A DNA stretch of 6,330 bases. It comes from Bifidobacteriaceae bacterium (lineage in GTDB: Bacteria > Actinomycetota > Actinomycetes > Actinomycetales > WQXJ01). The position numbers and the translations under genes are program-made. The notes under the pieces are model-generated. The model saw nothing but the letters and a program-made list of their open reading frames with translations. It ran no database searches and had not been told where the DNA came from. Below are positions 1-4,734 of the stretch, one piece after another. Location: positions 1 through 6,330 of the forward strand of contig JAISTN010000311.1 of assembly GCA_031272565.1 (NCBI GenBank), read 5' to 3'. Position 1 is the stretch's first letter. Each line of letters opens with the position of its first letter.

Positions 1-1273
1 CGCCCGCCTTGACCAGGGCGTCCTCCACCCCGGCCTTGGCCAGCCGGTCCGCCAGGTAGCCCACCGCTTCATCATTGGCGAAGTCCGTCTGGGCCACCCA
101 GCGCTCCACCTTGGTGCCCCTAACCTGGTAGAAGACATGGTCGGAAGCCTTCTGAACCGAGACTTCGAAGCCCGGGTCATCCACCGGCGCAGGGCGCAGC
201 ACAATCCGGCGCCGCCCCGCATCTTCACTCAGATCCACGCGCGAGCGCCCCTGCGCCACCTGGGCCGCCAGCGCGAACCCCAGTTCGCGCAGGCCGCGGT
301 GCGACACGGCACTGACCACCAAGACCGGCCAACCGGTGGCCTCCAAATCTGGCCGGACCAGTTCCGCCAATTCCAACGCCTCCGGCACATCAACCTTGTT
401 CAGCACGATGACGCGCGGCCGTTCCATCAGCGGCAGGTTGGCGCCCTCCAGGCCCAAGTCTTCCGCATAGAGCGACAGTTCCAGTTCCAGAGCCTCGAAG
501 TCGCTGAGCGGATCGCGTCCCGGCTCCAGGGTGGCGCAGTCCAACACGTGGCAGATCACGGCCGTCCGCTCAATGTGGCGCAGAAACTCCAGGCCCAAGC
601 CCTTGCCCTCGGACGCCCCCGGGATCAAACCGGGCACGTCCGCCATGGTGAACCGGGCCTCGCCCGCCTGGACCACACCCAGGTTGGGGATCAGTGTGGT
701 GAAGGGGTAGTCGGCAATCTTGGGCCGGGCGGCGGACATGGCCGCGATCAGCGAACTCTTGCCGGCTGAAGGAAACCCCACCAGGGCGACATCGGCGATG
801 GTCTTCAGTTCCAGGATGACTTCACGGGTTTCACCCGGTTCGCCCAACAGGGCGAAGCCGGGGGCCTTGCGCGCCGGGGAAGCCAAAGCCGCGTTACCCA
901 ACCCGCCCTGGCCGCCCTGCGCCGCCACGTAGCGGGCGCCGGGACCCACCAGATCGGCCAAGACCTGGCCGTCCGGGGTCTTGACCACGGTGCCGTCCGG
1001 CACCTTCAACACCCGGTCCGCGCCCTTGGCGCCGCCGCGCAGGGAGCCCTCGCCCGGCGCGCCGTTCTCTGCCCGCTGGTGTGGGGCATGGTGGTAGCCC
1101 AGCAGGGTGGTGACCTGCGGGTCAACCTCGAAGATGACAGAGCCGCCATGGCCACCGTTGCCGCCATCGGGCCCGGCCAGAGGCTTGTACTTCTCGCGCC
1201 GCACCGAGGTGCAGCCGTTGCCGCCCTTGCCGGCCGTCAGCGACAGCTTGACCCGGTCAACAAGTGCTGCCTT
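1..1273 (-). CDS. obg: Obg/CgtA family ribosome-assembly GTPase, C-terminus cut by window edge
   Basis: Obg is a GTPase that binds the maturing 50S subunit and links ribosome assembly to growth and stress. Numbering from the codon at 1273, the glycine-rich Obg fold occupies about residues 1-157 ([19 protein letters not shown]). The G domain follows: P-loop GFPSAGKSS at 166-174, switch [12 protein letters not shown]3 DVPG at 212-215 followed by [14 protein letters not shown]4 NKVD at 292-295 and G5 SA at 321-322. A C-terminal OCT domain begins near 345 ([19 protein letters not shown]). The window holds 424 codons; actinobacterial members usually run to roughly 470-510, so the end lies outside. 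It is the third gene of rplU-rpmA-obg. Oddity: no ATG, GTG or TTG occurs in frame between the upstream TAG (1283-1285) and the Obg fold. The N-terminus should read [10 protein letters not shown], but the first codon is AAG (1271-1273). Identity is certain; the start is not. Confidence 0.96.
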
Positions 1274-1275
1274 CG

Positions 1276-1284
1276 CTCCTCCCT
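1276..1284 (-). promoter_or_regulatory. Ribosome binding site of obg (AGGGAGGAG)
   Basis: On the minus strand AGGGAGGAG is an excellent Shine-Dalgarno sequence directly after the in-frame TAG. Its GGAGG core ends 4 bases before the AAG codon at 1273 and 7 bases before the following GCA. It therefore fixes the intended start at 1273 even though that codon is not a normal start. CTG at 1246 and GTG further in are much too far away to use this site. Confidence 0.75.
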
Positions 1285-1290
1285 ACCAGG

Positions 1291-1307
1291 CCGCTTGGAC
1301 CAAGCGG
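1291..1307. repeat. Perfect 8-bp inverted repeat upstream of obg
   Basis: CCGCTTGG-A-CCAAGCGG is a perfect palindrome with a single central base, about 18 bases before the expected obg start and just upstream of its Shine-Dalgarno. As RNA it would form a short stem with a tight loop; as DNA it could be a dimeric repressor site. No known regulator motif is recognised. Confidence 0.6.
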
Positions 1308-1379
1308 TGATGGAGGCTGCGGTCTGGGCGAGTCCCGCGGCGTTGCTGGATGCTCCCACAGGGCTCGCCAGCTTGCGTC

Positions 1380-1432
1380 CGGGCCGTCGCCTTGCGGGGC
1401 ATCTCGCTACCGCCTTCCTCGCTGTCGCCTTG
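1380..1432 (-). repeat. Three imperfect 15-bp direct repeats
   Basis: On the minus strand three related units occur in order: CAAGGCGACAGCGAG (1432-1418), immediately followed by GAAGGCGGTAGCGAG (1417-1403), then after 8 bases CAAGGCGACGGCCCG (1394-1380). The first two share 12 of 15 bases, the first and third share 12 of 15. This resembles the inside of a dispersed non-coding repeat element, which is inference from its appearance only. Confidence 0.5.
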
Positions 1433-1451
1433 GGGATTCGAATCAGGGCTG

Positions 1452-1476
1452 GCCGGTCACCTGGCCGGCCACCGGC
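1452..1476. repeat. Small inverted repeat with GGCCGGCC core
   Basis: GCCGGT at 1452-1457 is complementary to ACCGGC at 1471-1476. Between them TGGCCGGCCA (1462-1471) is itself a 10-bp palindrome. It lies next to the larger hairpin after rpmA and adds to the secondary structure of the spacer transcript. No function can be assigned. Confidence 0.4.
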
Positions 1477-1486
1477 ATTCAAGTAC

Positions 1487-1533
1487 GCGAAAGGGGCGCC
1501 GGCGGGGCCAAGCCCCCGTCCACGCCCCTTCGC
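1487..1533 (-). terminator. Strong GC hairpin after rpmA, possible terminator or attenuator
   Basis: GCGAAAGGGGCG (1487-1498) pairs with CGCCCCTTCGC (1523-1533), one bulged A, and an inner stem GGGGC-CAA-GCCCC (1504-1516) closes the top. It begins 14 bases beyond the rpmA stop codon. On the minus strand it is not followed by a T-run, so it is not a classical intrinsic terminator. It may be a partial terminator, an RNA 3'-end stabiliser or a processing site that sets obg expression below that of the ribosomal proteins. Confidence 0.55.
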
Positions 1534-1547
1534 CAGGTTTGCGCTGT

Positions 1548-1805
1548 TCAGCCCTGGGCGCTGACCACGTCCACCACGCGGCGCCCGCCGCGCTGGCCAA
1601 ACTTGACGTGGCCGTCCGCCAAGGCGAACAGGGTGTCGTCGCCGCCCCGGCCAACGCCGTTGCCGGGATGGAAGTGGGTGCCGCGCTGGCGCAGAATGAT
1701 CTGGCCGGTGCGCACCGCCTGGCCGCCAAACAGCTTGACGCCCAGCCGCTGGGCGTTCGAATCGCGACCGTTCCTGGATGAGCTAGCGCCCTTCTTGTGT
1801 GCCAT
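1548..1805 (-). CDS. rpmA: 50S ribosomal protein L27
   Basis: L27 is a large-subunit protein whose N-terminal tail reaches toward the peptidyl transferase centre. The 85-residue product is full length for the family and complete. It starts [20 protein letters not shown], carries the signature [15 protein letters not shown] (about 52-66 in the family block) and [13 protein letters not shown], and ends VVDVVSAQG. There is no cleavable N-terminal extension of the Firmicutes kind. The start is ATG at 1803-1805 with AAAGG 9-10 bases upstream, and only 16 bases separate it from the rplU stop, so the two are cotranscribed and probably translationally linked. The gene behaves as an ordinary member of the rplU-rpmA-obg operon. 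Confidence 0.98.
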   Translation of the reverse strand: MAHKKGASSSRNGRDSNAQRLGVKLFGGQAVRTGQIILRQRGTHFHPGNGVGRGGDDTLFALADGHVKFGQRGGRRVVDVVSAQG

Positions 1806-1821
1806 CTCGGTTGACCTTTCC

Positions 1822-2130
1822 TTAATTGATCCCGGTGACCTTGACGCGGGTCAGGTCGGCGCGGTGGCCTTGGTGGTGGCGCTGCCCGGTCTTGTTCTTG
1901 TAGGTCAGGATGTTGATCTTGGGGCCCCGGTCGTTGCCCACAATCTCCGCCGTCACCTTAACCTTGGCCAGTTCCTTGGGTGAACTGGTGACCTTGTCAC
2001 CATCCACCAGCAGTACCGCGGGCAGCTCGATGGTTTCGCCCGGCTGGCCCTTCAAACGGTCCAGCACCAACACGTCACCAACGGCGACCTTCTCTTGACG
2101 GCCCGAGGCCTTGACGATCGCGTACACCAC
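1822..2130 (-). CDS. rplU: 50S ribosomal protein L21
   Basis: L21 binds 23S rRNA and is an early assembly protein of the 50S subunit. The chosen start, GTG at 2128-2130, gives 102 residues beginning [20 protein letters not shown], the usual actinobacterial N-terminus; the family is about 103 residues. The C-terminal part shows the conserved basic segment [15 protein letters not shown] and [18 protein letters not shown]. The open frame continues upstream to an ATG at 2250, but that extension has no family similarity and would cross the likely transcription start, so it is rejected. A second GTG follows immediately (2125-2127). A weak purine-rich stretch (GAAGAGAAGAG) supplies the ribosome binding site. 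It is the first gene of the leftward operon. Confidence 0.97.
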   Translation of the reverse strand: MVYAIVKASGRQEKVAVGDVLVLDRLKGQPGETIELPAVLLVDGDKVTSSPKELAKVKVTAEIVGNDRGPKINILTYKNKTGQRHHQGHRADLTRVKVTGIN

Positions 2131-2245
2131 GCCTGCGCTCTTCTCTTCCGGTCCATACGGCGCGCGCGGCGCACCGTGGGAGTGCTTCAAGGGTTTTGTG
2201 CGCCACTGGCCGCCAGGCAACCGCCCGGACCCGGGCACACACCAA
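2131..2245 (-). other. 5' leader of the rplU transcript
   Basis: About 115 bases lie between the predicted transcription start (near 2245) and the rplU GTG. Near its 5' end the leader carries the hairpin GCCCGG-AC-CCGGGC (2223-2236 on the plus strand). A leader of this length allows autogenous control, as occurs for several ribosomal protein operons, but I do not recognise a known L21 leader structure here. Confidence 0.4.
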
Positions 2246-2251
2246 CGCACT

Positions 2252-2281
2252 AGGTTACGTTGTGCGGCGCCCCAGGGTCAA
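2252..2281 (-). promoter_or_regulatory. Sigma-70-type promoter of rplU-rpmA-obg
   Basis: On the minus strand TTGACC (-35, 2281-2276) and TAACCT (-10, 2257-2252, fits TANNNT) are separated by 18 bases. This is the best housekeeping promoter match in the window and is correctly placed and oriented for the ribosomal protein operon, with a start of transcription near 2245. Confidence 0.72.
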
Positions 2282-2316
2282 GTGACGGGGTCCGCATAGC
2301 CCACACCCTCGCGCCC

Positions 2317-2336
2317 AGTGTCACCCATATCACACT
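2317..2336. promoter_or_regulatory. CRP-family-like operator (TGTCA-N6-TCACA)
   Basis: AGTGTCA-CCCATA-TCACACT is a spaced palindrome with 6 of 7 arm positions complementary. It matches the CRP/GlxR-type consensus TGTGA-N6-TCACA at 9 of 10 defined bases. Its centre lies about 81 bases upstream of the predicted rplU transcription start, and about 135 upstream of the exporter gene. The spacing relative to rplU is compatible with an activator site, but that depends on an inferred start. Which gene it controls, if any, is open. Confidence 0.42.
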
Positions 2337-2354
2337 TCCACCGGCCAGCCCCGG

Positions 2355-2372
2355 CCTGGGACACCACCCAGG
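2355..2372. repeat. Short inverted repeat in the divergent intergenic region
   Basis: CCTGGG (2355-2360) and CCCAGG (2367-2372) are perfect complements around ACACCA. It lies about 90 bases before the exporter ATPase start and could be a regulator site, but a 6-bp repeat of this composition is expected by chance now and then in high-GC DNA. Nothing else in 2282-2447 looks like a gene. Confidence 0.25.
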
Positions 2373-2447
2373 GTAACTCGTCCGAATTGAGGAGGCGCAC
2401 CGCGGATTTCATCCGGGCGGCCCAGCGCCGTCTCCCCACTGCCCCGC

Positions 2448-2453
2448 TAGGCT
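2448..2453 (+). promoter_or_regulatory. -10 box (TAGGCT) for a leaderless exporter transcript
   Basis: TAGGCT fits TANNNT and ends 8 bases before the ATG at 2462, the distance expected if transcription starts on the A of the start codon. No good -35 element is seen at the usual spacing. A leaderless mRNA is common in actinobacteria and would explain the poor ribosome binding site (only GAGG one base before ATG). Confidence 0.42.
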
Positions 2454-2461
2454 GATGAGGC

Positions 2462-3502
2462 ATGATCGAAGTGAGAGCCCTGACCAAGCAATTTGGTCCA
2501 CTCGTTGCGGTCAACAACCTCAGCTTCACGGCTACCCCCGGCCGTGTCACCGGTTTTCTTGGCCCCAATGGTTCCGGCAAGACAACTACCCTGCGTGCGG
2601 CACTGGGCCTGATCACGGCCACCTCGGGCGTGGTCACGTTCAACGGCCGGCGTTACGACCAACTGACCAGGCCCGCCTCCCAGGTGGGGGCGGCCCTGGA
2701 GGCCTCGTCCTTCCACCCGGGACGCAGCGCCATCAACCACCTGCGGGCCATGGCGCCCGGCCTGGGTGTCGACGCACGGCGCTGCCACGAGGTGCTTGAA
2801 CTGGTGGGTCTGCACGATGCCGCCAAGAAGCGCGTGGGCAAGTTCTCCCTTGGCATGCGCGGCCGGCTGGGGGTGGCCGCCGCCCTGCTGGGCAACCCGC
2901 AAACCCTGCTACTGGACGAACCGACCAACGGCCTGGACCCGGAAGGCATCGCCTGGATCCGCCAACTGCTGCGGGCCATGGCGGCGGAAGGCCGCACCAT
3001 CGTCATCTCGTCCCACCTGCTGAGCGAGGTCGAGCAGACGGTGGATGACGTGGTCATCATCGCCCAGGGGCGCCTGATCCACCAGTCTTCACTGGACGAA
3101 CTGAAAGCCCTTGAAAGGCCCCGCACCCACGTGGTGGCGGCGGACCCACCGGCGTTGGCCCGGCTGGCCCAAGCCCAGGGTTGGGAAGTACAGCCGGCGG
3201 CCGATGGCGGCCTCACCGTTTTCGGAGCGGACGCCAGCGTCATTGGGCAAGCGGCCTTTGCCGCCGGGCTTGAGTTGCACCAACTGGCCAGCCAACAGGC
3301 CGGCCTGGAAGAGACCTTCCTGCGGCTCACCGGTCAGTTTGGCCTGGGCGCGCCCATCGCGCCAGGCGACCAGCCAGAGCCACCGGGCGACGACCCGCCG
3401 CCGATGTCGCACCCAGGCGATGCGGCTCCCCCGCCGGCCAGCTCCGCTGCCCCGCCCGTCGCCTTGCCTCCCCAAGCCGGGCCGGAAGGGGGTGCGCAAT
3501 GA
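2462..3502 (+). CDS. ABC exporter ATP-binding protein, BcrA/DrrA-like
   Basis: This is the cytoplasmic ATPase of a two-component ABC-2 exporter, expected to dimerise on the permease encoded next. Of 346 residues, about 1-215 form the nucleotide-binding domain: Walker A GPNGSGKT at 34-41, signature FSLGMRGRL at 128-136 (the SLGM variant of LSGGQ), Walker B LLLDEP at 149-154, D-loop GLDP at 157-160 and switch histidine H185. The Q-loop position reads ALEASSF with Glu80 instead of Gln, as in the bacitracin-resistance (BcrA) subgroup. Residues 216-293 resemble the C-terminal region of that group, ending LEETFLRLTGQF. Residues 294-346 are an extra tail with 17 prolines in 53 positions. The stop overlaps the permease start (ATGA), so translation is coupled. 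Substrate cannot be told; antibiotic, peptide or lipid export are all possible. Confidence 0.93.
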   Translation: MIEVRALTKQFGPLVAVNNLSFTATPGRVTGFLGPNGSGKTTTLRAALGLITATSGVVTFNGRRYDQLTRPASQVGAALEASSFHPGRSAINHLRAMAPGLGVDARRCHEVLELVGLHDAAKKRVGKFSLGMRGRLGVAAALLGNPQTLLLDEPTNGLDPEGIAWIRQLLRAMAAEGRTIVISSHLLSEVEQTVDDVVIIAQGRLIHQSSLDELKALERPRTHVVAADPPALARLAQAQGWEVQPAADGGLTVFGADASVIGQAAFAAGLELHQLASQQAGLEETFLRLTGQFGLGAPIAPGDQPEPPGDDPPPMSHPGDAAPPPASSAAPPVALPPQAGPEGGAQ

Positions 3503-4332
3503 TCGCCGCCCTGCAATGCGAATACCGCAAGTTCTTCTCCACCCGCATGTGGTGGGTGTTGTCGCTCTGCGCCGCCGGCTACATCGCGTTCTTGACCGCC
3601 ATAATGGCGTTGGCCTTCCACTTTGCCGGTGATCCCCAGACCAGCCTGCCGATCGCTACCACAAAGTGGACCCATGTGCTCTACTCGATGGCGCCCTCCA
3701 ACGGTTATGTCTTCCCGGCCCTGATCGGCGCCATGGCCATCACCCAGGAGTACCGCCACAAGACGCTGACGCCCACCTTCCTGGTGGAGCCACGCCGGCA
3801 CGTGGTGCTGATAGCCAAACTCATCTCAGCGGTGCCCATGGGTCTGGCGATGAGCGCCATCTGCATGGCCAGCGCGATCCTGCCCACCGCCCTGATCTTT
3901 GGCTTGGGTGGCGAACCGACCGGCCTGGGCACGGCCGACACCTGGGGAGTGATAGTCCGGATGCTGCTGGCACTTGCCCTGTGGGCCGTGCTCGGTGTCG
4001 GTTTTGGCACACTGCTGCACAACCAGGTGCTGATGATTGTGCTTCTACTAGTACTGACTCAGTTGATCGAGCCAGTGGCTCAAGCCGTGGCCATCGTGGT
4101 GGCCAATGCGGGAGACCCGGCCTGGTGGAAAGACCTGATCCAGGACGTGCTGATGTACTTCCCGGGTGCCGCCTCGAACGCCATCAGCGGCACTTCGTTC
4201 TACGACATGATGGGGATGGACTTCACGCCCAGCGCCTTGCCGTGGGGCGCCGCCATCGGGGTCCTAGCCGGCTGGGGCATCCTGTTCGGCGCCCTAGGCT
4301 ACCTGTTCACCTTCCGCCGCGACGTTTCCTAG
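3499..4332 (+). CDS. ABC-2 type exporter permease
   Basis: This is the membrane partner of the preceding ATPase, 277 residues with about six predicted transmembrane helices: roughly 18-40, 60-81, 102-134, 150-172, 176-203 and 250-271, with both ends in the cytoplasm. After helix two comes ITQEYRHKTLTPTFLVEPRR (81-100), the cytoplasmic coupling motif (EYRHxT followed by TFL and a P-R pair) typical of actinobacterial ABC-2 permeases. The N-terminus (MIAALQCEYRKFFSTRMWW) is the usual short amphipathic segment before helix one. Residues 204-249 form the expected external loop between helices five and six. The ATG lies inside the ATPase stop (4-base overlap). No third gene such as a regulator or second permease follows, so the transporter is probably a dimer of each subunit. 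Confidence 0.92.
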   Translation: MIAALQCEYRKFFSTRMWWVLSLCAAGYIAFLTAIMALAFHFAGDPQTSLPIATTKWTHVLYSMAPSNGYVFPALIGAMAITQEYRHKTLTPTFLVEPRRHVVLIAKLISAVPMGLAMSAICMASAILPTALIFGLGGEPTGLGTADTWGVIVRMLLALALWAVLGVGFGTLLHNQVLMIVLLLVLTQLIEPVAQAVAIVVANAGDPAWWKDLIQDVLMYFPGAASNAISGTSFYDMMGMDFTPSALPWGAAIGVLAGWGILFGALGYLFTFRRDVS

Positions 4333-4355
4333 CCCCCCGGCTGCTGGCGCCTGGC

Positions 4356-4377
4356 GAAGCCCTGAGCCTCAGGCTTC
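4356..4377 (+). terminator. Hairpin after the exporter operon
   Basis: GAAGCCCTGA (4356-4365) pairs with TCAGGCTTC (4369-4377), with one bulged C and a GCC loop. It starts 23 bases past the permease stop. It is not followed by a T-run, so it may be a weak terminator or a 3'-end protecting structure. Confidence 0.5.
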
Positions 4378-4425
4378 AAGCCCCTGGGCCTGATGCGAAG
4401 CGCCGGCCGTCCAGCCGGGGCCCAG

Positions 4426-4457
4426 GGTGGCCGGCCGGAGCCCCCCGGCCGGCCACC
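4426..4457. terminator. Perfect 13-bp GC hairpin between exporter and kgd
   Basis: GGTGGCCGGCCGG (4426-4438) and CCGGCCGGCCACC (4445-4457) are exact complements around the loop AGCCCC. It is the most stable stem in the window. Lying 94 bases past the permease stop and well before the kgd promoters, it most likely stops exporter transcription from entering kgd. There is no T-run on either strand, which is usual for many actinobacterial terminators. Confidence 0.65.
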
Positions 4458-4566
4458 TGCGGCGAACCAACCGGACGCCATCGGCCGCAGCCTGGCCGGT
4501 AGCTGCTCTCCCCTGGCTCGCGGCGACCCGCTGCCACCACGCCCACCCCGCCCGGAACAGCCAACT

Positions 4567-4595
4567 TTGCGAGTTCTTTGCCCAAAAGGTAAAGA
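4567..4595 (+). promoter_or_regulatory. Alternative kgd promoter candidate
   Basis: TTGCGA (4567-4572), 17 bases, then TAAAGA (4590-4595). The spacing is ideal but the -10 lacks the final T of TANNNT. It lies in a locally AT- and purine-richer stretch (4560-4605) that differs from its GC-rich surroundings. Weaker than the downstream candidate. Confidence 0.3.
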
Positions 4596-4610
4596 GAAGC
4601 CAAAGGGCCC

Positions 4611-4638
4611 TTGTTGGACCGGAATGGCGGGTTAGACT
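4611..4638 (+). promoter_or_regulatory. Likely kgd promoter
   Basis: TTGTTG (4611-4616), 16 bases, then TAGACT (4633-4638, fits TANNNT). Transcription would start near 4645, giving a leader of about 90 bases before the GTG. It is correctly oriented and lies beyond the terminator hairpins. Confidence 0.5.
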
Positions 4639-4718
4639 CGCAGTGTGCCGTACCCACCACCGCCGGCCCCTCCGCGCAACGCTGCCCGCGGCGCCGGCTT
4701 ACCGTTTCTTGACTGATT

Positions 4719-4724
4719 GAAAGG
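4719..4724 (+). promoter_or_regulatory. Ribosome binding site of kgd (GAAAGG)
   Basis: GAAAGG ends 10 bases before the GTG at 4735. An in-frame TGA at 4714-4716 blocks any longer start except TTG at 4717, which overlaps this site. That decides the start in favour of GTG 4735. Confidence 0.55.
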
Positions 4725-4734
4725 TCCCCGTCCA

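Larger units (their letters stand above)
1274..1547 (-). other. Structured non-coding spacer between rpmA and obg
   Basis: This 274-base spacer has no convincing gene. Read in the direction of transcription it contains a long hairpin just after rpmA, a small inverted repeat, a cluster of 15-bp imperfect repeats, a perfect 8-bp palindrome and finally the obg Shine-Dalgarno. One open frame from 1402 to 1283 (39 codons, arginine-rich, MPRKATART at its start) is in frame with obg and ends at TAG just before the Shine-Dalgarno. It looks like chance coding. The spacer could be an RNA leader for obg or a dispersed intergenic repeat; the sequence does not decide. Confidence 0.55.

Noticed and set aside
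137..932. Plus-strand open frames opposite obg
   Set aside because: Antisense shadows of a well-conserved GTPase gene; compositional artefacts of high GC.
1430..1452. TTCGAAT resembling a tRNA T-loop (GGATTCGAATCAGG)
   Set aside because: The flanking five bases do not pair on either strand, and there is no acceptor, D or anticodon arm at the right distance.
1237..1482. Minus-strand 81-codon open frame across the rpmA-obg spacer
   Set aside because: Arginine/alanine-rich, no family similarity that I can recognise, runs out of frame into the obg start and covers its ribosome binding site.
2131..2250. Upstream extension of rplU to an ATG at 2250
   Set aside because: The extra 40 residues have no L21 similarity and span the predicted leader, while GTG at 2130 gives the usual MVYAIVK start.
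2653..3330. Minus-strand 225-codon frame opposite the ABC ATPase
   Set aside because: Serine/arginine-rich shadow of a gene with all ABC motifs on the plus strand.
4376..4720. Short open frames in the permease-kgd interval
   Set aside because: They cross the terminator hairpins and the kgd promoter, lack ribosome binding sites and have proline/arginine-rich chance composition.
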